A stretch of 24,480 nucleotides of DNA from Bimuria novae-zelandiae CBS 107.79 (taxonomy: Eukaryota; Ascomycota; Dothideomycetes; Pleosporales; Didymosphaeriaceae), in contig ML976693.1 of assembly GCA_010015655.1 (NCBI GenBank), positions 1-24,480 on the forward strand, in the 5' to 3' direction. Position 1 is the first letter of the stretch; every line of letters begins with the position of its first letter. Made by a program: the position numbers and the translations under genes. Positions 8,391-18,157 of the stretch are shown piece after piece. Under the pieces are notes generated by a model, which saw only the letters and a program-made list of their open reading frames with translations, searched no databases and had not been told where the DNA came from.

Positions 8391-10398
8391 AACGTAGTTA
8401 AATTAATTAATTTTTTAAATTATAAAATGTTAAGATAATTTATTATTTAATATTTAGTATACTAGTTATACGCCTTATATATTACACGTAAGTTATTATC
8501 TATATTAAAAATTAAAAATTTAATATAACTCCTTAGTATATATCTTTAGTAATTTAAGTAGGGGGCTTAGTAGCAATTCGTTTTTATCTTTTTTTTACGT
8601 ATACTAAATATAACCCCTTAGTTTTTATTTTATTACTATACTTGTGGCGCACTTGCAACAACGATCAGGGAGCTCGTAAACAAAGTCTATTAAGGAGTGG
8701 AAGTCCTACTCGGAAGCTCGGCTATTTATAAAGCTAGGGGGATCACATGCTCGGCTATCTAGCCGCTCGGCTCAACCCCAGCTAGTAGCCATGAGCCAGT
8801 AAGCTTCTGCGACAATACTACCTAACCTACCTATTTTCTAATAGTTACTTTACACTTAATAATATTTTTTAAAGAAATATATCCCACCCACACACTCTAC
8901 TATATATAATTAATATATTAAGAATAAAGGGTAGCTTACGCACCTAATAACTTATTTTAAAAAAAGTTAGCTTACTTAATAAAACTAAAGAGAGAATGCT
9001 CTCTTATTTATTTTTTAAAATTTACGTTTTATATATTTAGTACTAGTACTAGCGTTTTTTATAAAGCCTACTCTATGCATCTATTCTATCTAAATAGACA
9101 CTAGTGTATAATAGTAAGTACTAGTTTAGTAGGGCTAAGCACTATAAGCATAAACACTTATTTTAATATAGCCTAAATTACTTATATTCTTTAGTGTAGC
9201 TAGGGCAATCCTACACACTATAGCTAATAAATTTATAAGTAAACTACTTTAATTTAATTTTTTTTAAGCATCTCTATGCCTAGTGTGTTTATATACTAAT
9301 ATTTATTTGTTAGGCTTTTACTTAATTAGCCAAAAGTCGTGCCACTAAATTATAAGTAATAGGGCACTAGGGCACTTTTATATAAAAAAAAACCCTAACT
9401 CTAACTCTAACTAAAGGCTATTATTTATTTATATTTTTTTGCTATACATATCTAGTAGAATCCGTCTTATATATTAAACTTTATACACTATTTAGCTTTT
9501 TAGAGTTAATCTATAAATTTTATTATTAGTGGTAATATGTATTAGTTCTTAATCATTTTATTATTTAGCTATTAGAAATTTATATATAGTTATAATTATC
9601 TATCTTTCTTTAGTATAAATAGTATAGTAAAGGCTATTAGGCTTTTACTTAATTATATAAACTTTCTCTTAAGGTTTTTTTATAACTATTTAGTTAGTTC
9701 TTTTTATTAGTCTTATAATAGTAGCCTTAGTTATTTTAGCTATAGCTTTACATTTTCTTTTAAATAAATTTCGTAATTTTATTTTTAGTATTCTAAAAAT
9801 GTCTTGCCATTTTTTTTATAAAATAACTTAGTAAAGTCTTTACAATTTTTAAATATAAATAAAGCTTTTTACCCTATTTTTTAAAGCTTGCTTTTTTATA
9901 TTTATATAATGCCTATTGCTTTGGGATTCTTTTTATAGATTCTTGTAATTTTATAAAATAAATTTTTTATAATTATTAGCTTTTTACTAGTTCCCTCCTC
10001 TTAAGGTGTGCACTAAACCTTTAGGCTTATTTATCTTAATTATTATACGCTAATAACTTTAGTTATAAGTCCTTAACTACGTATTGTCTTTTTTTATTAG
10101 TTAATAATAGAGTTATGTTTAAAAAGCTAATTATACTCTATAATTACTATTAAGGTTCTAAAATTTATTATTATAAAGCTATATTAGCTCTAGAGTCTAT
10201 TTAGACTAATAAGTAATAGTATTCTTTTAAGGCATAACTAGTCTTTACTATATATTTAAAATTTCGTCCTATCTATTATCTTTATTTAAATGGGTGTGTT
10301 TTTATTATAGTAAAATAACTACTTTTACGCTAGCTAAACCTAAAAAAGTAAATCTAACGCAGAAAATTCTAAAACCCACGAAGTAGATAAAAAAATGA
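8391..10398. other. AT-rich, RIP-type stretch without recognisable genes
   Basis: Very TpA-rich, CpA/TpG-poor DNA with stops in every frame. Faint lysine-rich frames on the - strand between 9400 and 10020 could be a former coding region but match nothing I recognise. Interrupted at 8641-8830 by a GC-richer island. A short (C)CTAA-like run lies at 9391-9413. Probably one or more old, fully degraded repeats. Confidence 0.5.
8641..8830. other. GC-richer island with GCTCGGCT repeats inside AT-rich DNA
   Basis: About 190 bp of normal composition inside RIP-type DNA. The octamer GCTCGGCT occurs at 8716-8723, 8749-8756 and 8765-8772; the first two extend to GCTCGGCTATYTA. A TTTATAAA lies at 8725-8732. 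No ORF of note. It could be a solo LTR, a terminal piece of another element, or sequence too short or single-copy to be mutated; which of these is not decidable here. Confidence 0.4.
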
Positions 10399-11288
10399 AT
10401 AATTTTCTATAAGTATAATATTTTCCTTTAACTAGTAGATAATACTTGCTAGATGTATAATATAGCTACACACTACTTATTCTAGTGCTAGAATAAAGTG
10501 ATAGTGGAAGGACCCTATACATAAAATGTCTATTAGCTTATAGAAAAGCTATAAGAACCCCTAGCATAGTATCTACACTAGATTATAGTACTAGAAAAAC
10601 ACGAATATGCAATATAGTGGCAATATATACGTAAAGAATGCTAATAGTATATAAAAACTCGTGTACAAACTTCCTCTATTGTAAGAGATATAGACCATTA
10701 CTATCTAAAAAAGAATTAGTGTAAGATAAAAAACAACTATTATAAACACTTTTTACTATACTTGAATAAATACTATAAGTAAAATAATTAGTATAGGTGC
10801 TTTAACGACGCCTACGAACTACATAGGCAATAAAAAAAAGAAACTAGATAATTTCTATAAGGCCTAGACCCCTACAACCCAACTGTAATTATTAGAGATA
10901 CACGAGTGGGAGATAACAAAGACTATATACTAAATTTCTAGAATTAGTGTAAACCTTAATGTTTGGCACACCTAAGCCCATAAAAGGAGGCTACGTTAGT
11001 AAAAAAGTGTTTAAATTATTACCTACTAGCCCAAAATAAATGCCTAACGCCATATTACACGCGGCACAAGACGGACTTCGCGCATAAAATAGAGCACATC
11101 TATAAGGTATACGCTACGTATTAATAATAATATAAGTAGCATAAGGTTAAAGAGATCTCGAAGCTAGCCTAAGTTAAAAACTAAATCTAAAAAGTAGAGG
11201 CTTTATAAAATAGTAATAAAAAGTTAAATAACTTAAAAAACTAGCTCATCGTTAGGTAAGAAGCCACACTAGCAATAGTGTAGTTATT
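10399..11288 (+). pseudogene. RIP-decayed gene of unknown function, main part (interrupted by copia 1)
   Basis: One + frame (codons starting at positions such as 10447 and 11281) runs about 295 codons with more than 30 TAA/TAG stops and no TGA, the pattern left by RIP on a former coding region with Gln/Trp codons. Residual peptide stretches look coding, for example PTVIIRDTRVGDNKDYI near 10875-10925 and YYTRHKTDFAHKIEHIYKVY near 11053-11112; a Cys-containing stretch lies near 10950-11045. A TGA at 10396-10398 marks the last clear upstream limit, but the true start may be further left. I do not recognise the family. The frame resumes after the copia insertion at 16521-16563 and ends at a TAA. 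It may be a transposon gene, since RIP implies a repeat, or a host gene mutated by leakage. Confidence 0.6.
11284..11288. repeat. Left target-site duplication of copia 1 (TTATT)
   Basis: TTATT here and again at 16516-16520, immediately outside the LTRs. Five bp is the usual Ty1/copia integrase footprint. Confidence 0.93.
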
Positions 11289-11435
11289 TGTTAGAGTAAG
11301 ATATCACATGATATCTCTAACCTGATGTAGACTAGTTGCTAACTACGACTCTGCTACTTAAGCAGTTTCTCCGTTCAGCCTGTTACAATCAACTCAGTCT
11401 CTCATTCCTACTTGCTACCTATCTAATCACTTACA
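11289..11435 (+). repeat. 5' LTR of copia 1
   Basis: 147 bp, TG...CA type. Near its start is an inverted repeat AGATATCA-CA-TGATATCT (11299-11316). It should contain promoter and start of the genomic RNA; no clear TATA box was picked out. Confidence 0.95.
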
Positions 11436-11449
11436 GTTATGAGCCCGGC
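11436..11449 (+). promoter_or_regulatory. Primer binding site, half-tRNA initiator-Met type
   Basis: GTTATGAGCCCGGC directly follows the 5' LTR. Its reverse complement GCCGGGCTCATAAC looks like the anticodon arm of an initiator Met tRNA (CAT anticodon inside CTCATAAC), not a tRNA 3' end. Drosophila copia is known to prime from the 5' half of tRNA-iMet cut in the anticodon loop, and this site fits that mode. Confidence 0.75.
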
Positions 11450-11540
11450 ATACGCTTAATTCGACTGCAGTTCACTCTACCTACTTACTATAAGCGCTTT
11501 CCACGACGGAGATCAACTCGACGAGCTCTAGTTTGCCACG

Positions 11541-14500
11541 ATGAGCAACAAAGAGGACGAGCTGGTCGTTAAGGAGACGATTATCCTTGACAAGCCGAGC
11601 GATTGGTCGAAGTGGATCTTTCTACGAAAGAGGACCGCTGAGGCATACAAGATCTGGGACTATTGCAACCCAGATTTGACAGTAGACACTGTCAAGAAGA
11701 TCTATAATGAGAAACCCAAGGAGCGACTACTACGCTCATTTAAAAAGGACAACACACCCAACGAAGCTTCAAGTATCATCCAGGGCGATGATAATATCGA
11801 GCTAGACGAACTTACGAGATCCAAACGAGAGGACTACACCTTCTGGCACGGGTTCTATGCAACAAAGCTAGCAGCCTGGCAGAAGAAGGAGAACGCTCTC
11901 AACAACTTAACACAAGAGATTGCAAGGACAATCGCTAGCAGGCATATTCTAGTTATTAAGGATGCTAAAACACCGTACGAACAACTTACATAACTTAAGA
12001 AGATATTCTGCATGTTAGTGGCAAAGCGCAAGTACGAGTTGCTTAAGTAGTACAACAAGATCAAGAAGGTTCCACAACAACAGAAGATAGATGCTTAGTA
12101 CGAGAGTTACATTACTATCCTTCGCGATATAATCAAACTAAAATTACCCGAGGTCTAGGACTATCGAGCACAGCAGGACTTTCTTCGAGCGATTAAGGGA
12201 ATTGACGAGTCCTTTGTTACGCACGAAATCCAGGAGATTACGCGAGCGGAGATAAATGGAACCACGTACATGGATCCTATTGCACTAGTGGAGAACTATC
12301 GACGCTTTCGACGCACTATGAACCCTGTAGCGTCAGCACTTGGAACATACGCGGTTTTAGGACGGTCTAGTCCAAACAGCAACAACTAGAAACGTACAGT
12401 CACTTGCATCTGCGGAGAACAGCACATGTTTAAGTAGTGCTCCTATGTGGTGCCTTCTCTCCGACCTGCTGGATGGAAGCCCGACCCAGTTGTTTTAGCC
12501 GAGTTTGACAAAGTGAGGAAACTAGGCAAAGGCAACCCTCTAAGCGCAGCTCTGTTTGGAGCTGAGAAGAAAGCTAGCGAAAAGGCGGCTGCTGCTAACA
12601 AGAGTGACTTCTCAATAGACACTGGTCACCCTCCATCAAATGCTCAAAACTCAACAGGAGCAGTTATGCACTGGCAAGGCAGCCAGAACGCAGCCCAGGT
12701 TGTTACTTCACTCAGCGTAGCTGCGATTCGACAGCCTCCGCCACCATTAATTAACAAGTGGATACTGGATCCTGGCTCTAATCTACATGTCACAAACCAT
12801 CGGCCGAAATCTTGGGAGAAGATCCGAGATGGACAACCAGATGACATCCTACTCGCCGGCACGCAGGCCTTGCAGATACATGAGTAGGGAAATATTAAGC
12901 TATTTGTTGATACTCCAACTAGCGAACGTCGAGTAACTATGACATGGGTAGCACTTATTCCCACGTTCTTCACGTCAATAGTGTCACTATCACGCTGCCA
13001 ATCAGTCGGGATTGAGTTCGACTCAGGAAGAAGCTGTCTCTATCTAAGGAGCGCTCCAATAGACATATTCTGCACACTCGATAAGCAGGGTGGCCATTAG
13101 GTTATGGACTCTAATAAAGCAACACGTCCGAACGCATTAGAGCTGTACACATTCGCAATTCAATCGAAGCCAAGCCGTATAGAGCGCAAGCCTCTACAAG
13201 TCACCCCTATAGAAGCTCATCAGATGCTAGGTCATGCAGGACGACGCGCGGTGGAATACATAGAGCAGGCAGTGGATGGTATCAAGCTCATCACTGGCCC
13301 CCAGGCCCCGCAATGGAAGGAGTGTGAGAGTTGTATCAACTCAAAGCTCTCTAAGATTATCAGTCGACGCCCTTAACGCGAGCCTGCAACCCGGCCCTTC
13401 GAACGAATTAGCATCGATCTTGTACAACTCAGAAAGACAGGTGAAGCTTGCTACAACGGGGATAAATGGCTCTTACACGCTGTGTGTCAACATAGCAGAT
13501 ACCATTTGGGGAAGACTCTTCGTGATAAGAAGAAGGAGACTCTAACACGCTCAGTTCAACAGATACTGGCGCTTATTCAGACCCAATTCAACGCGGCTGT
13601 TGTATACGTTCGTTGTGACAACGAAAAGGGTTTTGCTAATCTTTGGGATATCTTTAAAGACCTAGGCATCGCAGTTAAGCCTCGTGCTGTTAGGGCGGAA
13701 GAAATGACTGGCCTTACTAAGAAGGCTGGCAATCTCATTATCACAATGGCTAGGACCCTACGAATTGCAGCAAATTTACCCAAGACGCTAACGAACGAGC
13801 TGTGCCTGACAGCCATATACATGCTCAATCGATTACCAACAGAAGTTCTTGACTGGAAAACGCCCTACGAATATGTACGCAAGATGAAGCCGTCTCTTGC
13901 ACACATAGACGTTATCGGCGCCAAAGCCCTATTCCGTAATACTAAGGTGGCTAAAGGCGACAAGCTCGAATCAAGGTCGATTACTGGATGGCTAGTTGGA
14001 TATGAAGGAACGAATATCTTTCGTGTATGGGTTCCTGGAGCTGACAGTGTTATCCGAACACGCGATGTTGTATTTATGCGAGACCAACGCTATTCATCTC
14101 TGCAACCTGAGTCTATGACAGACGAGATACGACGTGTGGTTAGAATCATCGATATCGATTCATCGGACGAGGAGGAAGATCCCGTTATCGAGCAGATTTA
14201 TCAAGATATAACACATCGCCAACCTACGGCTGAAGACGATGTTGAGGATCAAGAAGAGGAGGCTACTGGGCCAGATGGTGCCGAAGAGCAGATTCAACAA
14301 GAGGCCTTTGGAGGATTACCCACACCTAGAGAGACACCAGCACCTAGTACTTATGATCGTTCCTAACTAAAAGGCTGGAGAGAGATTGCTCCTGGAGATA
14401 CTGCGCCAAACCGCCGTCAGAACAATGCACCAAGACGGACAAACCCCAATATTGCTGCAGACAATATCGTTCGAGGGTCCCGTCGTCGGGGAGGTGATGC

Positions 14501-16239
14501 AGGAGAGGATACGCCTAGTGACCACTTTAGTACGCACGCGTCTCTGTATTGGCAAACGTTTGCCACGGCAATCGTGCAACTGCCCCCAAATAAAGAGTGG
14601 AAGGTTCACCGTGATCATCTGCCGCCGCCACCAAAGAACTAGGCCGAAGTCAAATCCCGCCCTAATGCTGATAAGTGGTTCGCTGCTGCGGACAAGGAGA
14701 TTGAGGAGCAGCTTCACAAAGGAGTATTTAAAAGGGTAAAAGATAGTGTGAAGGATCACCTAGATGCTGAGACTCTGCCACTAATGTAGGTTTTCACGTA
14801 CAAGCTCGATGCTGATGGCTACTTGACTAGCTACAAGGCTCGACTAGTCGTGAGAGGAGATCTACAGACGACCTGGGATGATACCTACGCAGCTACCCTT
14901 GCAGCTCGAACGCTCCGCTTCCTCATCGCTATTATGTGCGCTTTTGGGCTCCTTGCCTACCAGTACGATGTCAAGAATGCTTTTCTCAACGCGTATCTTG
15001 CCCGAATTTGTTACGTCTGGACTCTAGATGGGTTCCGAGATAGGCTAGGCAACATAATGCGACTACGCCGAGCACTCTATAGGCTTAAGGATGCTCCAGC
15101 GCTATGGCATAAACACCTAAAGAGGACACTTGTTAATATAGGCTTCACGCAAGTAAAGGGTATCCCTTGCTTATTTACTAATGGTAAGCTAATACTATTC
15201 TACTACGTGGATGATATCGTCGTACTTTTCCGCAAAAGCGATTAGCAAGATTATTAATAGTTTAAACGCGAGTTTACGCAACAATACGAGACTCGGAGCT
15301 TGGGAGAACTAGGGTGGTTCCTAGGGATACGCATTACCAGAGACTATGTGAAAGGTTAGGTCTAGATAATTTAAGACTCCTACATTGCAAAAGTCTGCCA
15401 CGATCATAATCTCCTTCAGGGAAGCCGATACCTAAAGGTCCCCCTGCGCGAGTCTTATCTCCCCTTGAGTATAGATGAACCTAATAAGGAGCGCACCCGC
15501 CTATATTAGATCCTAGTTGGATGCCTGGGTTTTATCTCATATTTCACCTGGCCTAATGTGGCAAAGGCGCACTCAATACTTGCCCGCCATCTTAATAATC
15601 TAAGCTAAAAGTATCTTGCTGCTGTCAAGTCAGTGTGGCAATACTTATACGACTTCCGATTCTGGGCAATTAGAGCAATAGCAGCACGCTCTAAGAACGC
15701 CAACTATATTTATTAAATTAATAATAAGGAAGCTAAGGAGTTGTTATTCTTTAGTGCCTCTAATACTGCATTTACTAACGATCCTGATACTGCTCGAAGC
15801 TCTTTTGCCTATGTGTTTAAGCTCTACGGCATGGTTATTAATTAGAAAGCAAAAATCATGAGATCCATTGCTAAATCAACTACTAAGGCCAAACTGTTTG
15901 CCCTATCTACTGCTAGAACTAAGTTATCCTGGTGGATAAACACCTTTAAAGCCATCAGGTTTAACCTAGAGGTTCGACCTACGTTGTACTGCAATAACTA
16001 ACAAACAGTCTCTATTGCCAACAAGGATGAAGAAAAGCTCGACACAAAGCTTAGACATATCAAAGTACATCAGATGTGGATCCGCGAGCAAGTTGAAGCT
16101 AGGAATATTGACGTTACCTGGATAGGAACTGCCGATATGCCCGCTGATGGATTGACAAAGTCTCTCTGACAGTAGCAAGCACGAGCGATTCTTGAAGCAA
16201 TTGGGAATGACCGATATCCGCCATAAGTTAATGGTTTAG
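11541..16239 (+). pseudogene. Copia gag-pol polyprotein, copy 1, broken by stops
   Basis: One frame from ATG 11541. Gag (11541 to about 12440) ends with a zinc-knuckle-like CICGEQH...C (12408 on; spacing C-x1-C-x3-H-x4-C). Protease: WILDPGSNLHV near 12759 (Asp at 12768). Integrase: HHCC-like zinc region (13215-13345, H..H and CESC), then IDLV near 13413 and CDNEKG near 13615. An acidic linker (14155-14310) precedes reverse transcriptase (KARLVVRG near 14835, YDVKNAFLN near 14965, YVDD 15204-15215), and RNase H runs to about 16165 with a DGLTK end. More than 20 in-frame TAA/TAG occur. Relative to copy 2, two bases are missing near 16160, so the frame hits TGA at 16167; the homologous C-terminus ends at TAG 16237-16239. 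The integrase position where copia enzymes have the catalytic Glu reads Lys-Lys (13719-13724). Non-functional. Confidence 0.93.
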
Positions 16240-16358
16240 AGGATACGTTTGTTACGTCTATCATCATGATAGAGTTCTACCTGGGGAGGTGCCCTGGAGG
16301 CTCTCTGTTCACTCGTTTTGCGTTACTCTACTTGACAGCACTCCGCCCCCTTTGTGCT

Positions 16359-16368
16359 GTGGGAGGTG
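16359..16368 (+). other. Polypurine tract of copia 1
   Basis: GTGGGAGGTG immediately precedes the 3' LTR; the same sequence precedes the LTR of copy 2. It would prime plus-strand synthesis. Confidence 0.75.
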
Positions 16369-16515
16369 TGTTAGAGTAAGATATCACATGATATCTCTAA
16401 CCTGATGTAGACTAGTTGCTGACTACGACTCTGCTACTTAAGCAGTTTCTCCGTTCAGCCTGTTACAATCAACTCAGTCTCTCATTCCTACTTGCTACCT
16501 ATCTAATCACTTACA
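16369..16515 (+). repeat. 3' LTR of copia 1
   Basis: 147 bp, identical to 11289-11435 except for G at 16421 (A at 11341). The change is of the TpG-to-TpA type. Confidence 0.95.
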
Positions 16516-16520
16516 TTATT
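16516..16520. repeat. Right target-site duplication of copia 1 (TTATT)
   Basis: Matches 11284-11288. Confidence 0.93.
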
Positions 16521-16563
16521 ATAGCTTATTAAGTAGACACTCGCTAAGTTGAGTGACGTTTAA
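16521..16563 (+). pseudogene. RIP-decayed gene of unknown function, 3' end after copia 1
   Basis: If copia 1 and one TTATT are removed, the frame of 10399-11288 continues without shift through 14 more codons (with TAG at 16522 and 16534) to TAA 16561-16563. The joined C-terminus has a leucine/lysine-rich look (LIK.TLAKLSDV). This supports both the gene frame and the insertion boundary. Function unknown. Confidence 0.55.
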
Positions 16564-16586
16564 TTAAGGATATTACAATATATGGG

Positions 16587-17041
16587 TGTTGTGTAAAAGC
16601 ACTAATTATATCGGCGTAGGTCATTTAAAGAATCAATATCGGCATATCTCCTAGTAGAGGCATATGGGAGTGCGTGTATAAGATGATAGCCTCGAATGAA
16701 TTAAATGCCTATAGGCCTAGTACAAAAGGATAGGGAAAAGGTACTAAACTATAAGAGTCCTAAGCTCCTCTAAATACACTACTTCCTAGATAGCTCGCCA
16801 GCCGCTATCTACCCCAGGTTGGCCGTTAGTCTAATAGATCCAAAATAGGACTAATACGGATCTAGGGTTAACTATTAGTCTAGTAGATCTAAAGGACCTC
16901 TAATAAGAATCTATATCCCCTCATTAGTCTAGTAAAACTAAAAGGGATCCAATATAGATAAGTTTTACTTTTTAGATAATTTTAGCTCTTGTCCTACTTA
17001 GCTAAAAGTTCTTATATTATTAAGTAATTATTCCTATTACA
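16587..17041 (-). repeat. 3' LTR of the gypsy element, left end uncertain
   Basis: The 17041 boundary is defined by the purine tract next to TGTAAT on the - strand. The distal end is tentative. Internally it holds three tandem 49-bp units (16825-16971). Composition is RIP-type, though short GC-rich patches remain (16796-16824). Confidence 0.55.
16825..16971. repeat. Three 49-bp tandem repeats inside the gypsy LTR
   Basis: Units 16825-16873, 16874-16922 and 16923-16971 each begin RTTAGTCTARTA and are exactly 49 bp apart. They are diverged from one another, mostly in the second half. Repeats of this kind in LTRs often carry transcription signals, but that is inference here. Confidence 0.7.
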
Positions 17042-17052
17042 CTACCCCCTCC
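17042..17052 (-). other. Polypurine tract of the gypsy element
   Basis: On the - strand GGAGGGGGTAG sits directly before TGTAATAGG, the LTR start. It fixes the orientation of the element as -. Confidence 0.7.
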
Positions 17053-17467
17053 TTTACAACTTGTAGATAGTCCCTTATCTATGCTATATATAAATTGTTT
17101 CGCGCGTTTTTGCTGTTTCCAGCGGCCAGCGTAATTAGTGTCGTTATAGTAGTGATTGCAATTCTACTAATTGGTTAAATTCTATTTATCTTCGTTCACT
17201 GTTTGTGCGCGTAGCCACTAGGACAGGACCGTGTTCAGAGCCGCTATAAGATTATGTTATACGCCCTAAATAACGTAATCTTATAAGTGTTTATAGATAA
17301 GGGTTAGCTCTTTTTCTATAAATAAATAGAGCCGCAATAGTAAGGCATAAAGAGGTAGATTTTAAAGCTTAATCCTTTCTTCCTTAACCTACAACAATTC
17401 GACTATAGTAGGTAATTGGGTCTGCATTAGGAGTATTTATATTGCTAATAGTTATCTTAGAATTACG
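17053..17467 (+). promoter_or_regulatory. Leader region of the antisense frame, with TATA-like box and hairpin
   Basis: Between the purine tract and the antisense frame. A TATATATAAA lies at 17085-17094 on +. A long hairpin lies at 17245-17285. The frame used by the downstream gene is open from about 17366. No sense (-) coding remains here. A promoter role is inference from position. Confidence 0.35.
17245..17285. repeat. Inverted repeat, 16-bp arms, 9-nt loop
   Basis: TATAAGATTATGTTAT (17245-17260), loop ACGCCCTAA, then ATAACGTAATCTTATA (17270-17285). One mismatched position (T opposite G), which would still pair as a wobble in + strand RNA. Confidence 0.8.
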
Positions 17468-18084
17468 ATGCTAATCCACACTCCACCTAGAGCACTTTTA
17501 GAAGCGTACTAAGTTATCTACTTACGCTGCATACGTACATTTAGTTATAGTAATGTGCCTAACTATAATTTCCCCAAGCTGTCTTTTAAAAAGTGCAGCT
17601 ACTACACTTCTCAAAATGAGAAGTGCAATCCTATAAGTAGAGCCATTCTAATTTAGGTCTAATATACTAATAGGTTGGGTAGGTGCCTAACTTCATAGAG
17701 TCTAAATTTTAGACTTTTAGAAGGGCCCTAAGGGAGTAGGAGGGGGCTAGTAGAGAGAACGCTATAGACCTCTAACTTACCCTTAATAAGGTGGCGAAAG
17801 ACCTAGGCACTATTGTGTAGGTTACCTAAGTAGGTGAGGCTAGACTATCTTTAGTAGAGTTGCTGCTCGCGCAGCATTTAGCTTTGGTGCGGGTGGAGGA
17901 TCGTCTACGGCGGGTAGAGGAGGTAGTGGATAATTTTAATAACACTATGTAGGCCACTTTAGAGGGGGGTTAGGGCAAGGGCAAGAGCAAAAGAAAGAAA
18001 AAGAAAAAGGGTTTAGCTATTTTTAAGGGTATTTTGCTTAAGCCATCTGACTTAGGTAAGGAGGAGGAAGAGGGGAAGGATTAG
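17468..18084 (+). pseudogene. Extra gene-like frame antisense to gypsy pol, RIP-decayed
   Basis: On + between the purine tract and the end of pol, two successive frames carry coding-like peptides with TAA/TAG stops only. The first, from ATG 17468 to about 17730, contains KCSYYTSQNEKCNP (17591-17632). The second Tyr (TAC) is a RIP-type product of TGC, so the ancestor probably read C-x2-C-x6-C, half of a fungal zinc cluster pattern. The second frame (about 17719-18084, TAG 18082-18084) has a heptad-like stretch (LALVRVEDRLRRVEEVVDNF, 17878-17937), then a Lys-rich run (KSKRKKKKK, about 17980-18010) and an acidic end. The shift between frames may be an indel or an intron. It converges on pol, leaving 73 bp between stops. 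Nucleic-acid binding is a guess; no family recognised. Confidence 0.55.
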
Positions 18085-18157
18085 ATTTTTTTTATTTTTT
18101 TTTATTTAAATTTTTAAATTTAATAAAACTCTAGATCTTCTACTTAGTTCTTTATTC

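Larger units (their letters stand above)
11289..16515 (+). mobile_element. Ty1/copia LTR retrotransposon, copy 1 (full length)
   Basis: A complete 5227-bp element: 147-bp LTRs at both ends starting TGTTAG and ending TTACA, TTATT target duplication, tRNA-primed binding site after the 5' LTR, one gag-pol frame in the order gag, protease, integrase, reverse transcriptase, RNase H (the copia order), and a purine tract before the 3' LTR. The LTRs differ at a single base (11341 A versus 16421 G). It is inserted near the end of the unknown pseudogene. Copy 2 of the family starts at 20022 on the other strand. Confidence 0.97.

Noticed and set aside
9391..9413. Telomere-like run CCCTAACTCTAACTCTAACT
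   Set aside because: Only one exact CCCTAA and two CTCTAA units inside AT-rich degraded DNA; too short to call an interstitial telomere or a chromosome end.
11436..11449. Possible tRNA gene fragment
   Set aside because: Only an anticodon-arm complement next to an LTR; best explained as a primer binding site, with no full tRNA fold.
17042..17467. A gag gene of the gypsy element on +
   Set aside because: Orientation is fixed as - by the purine tract and pol, so gag must lie beyond the right side; the + frame downstream is a different, antisense frame.
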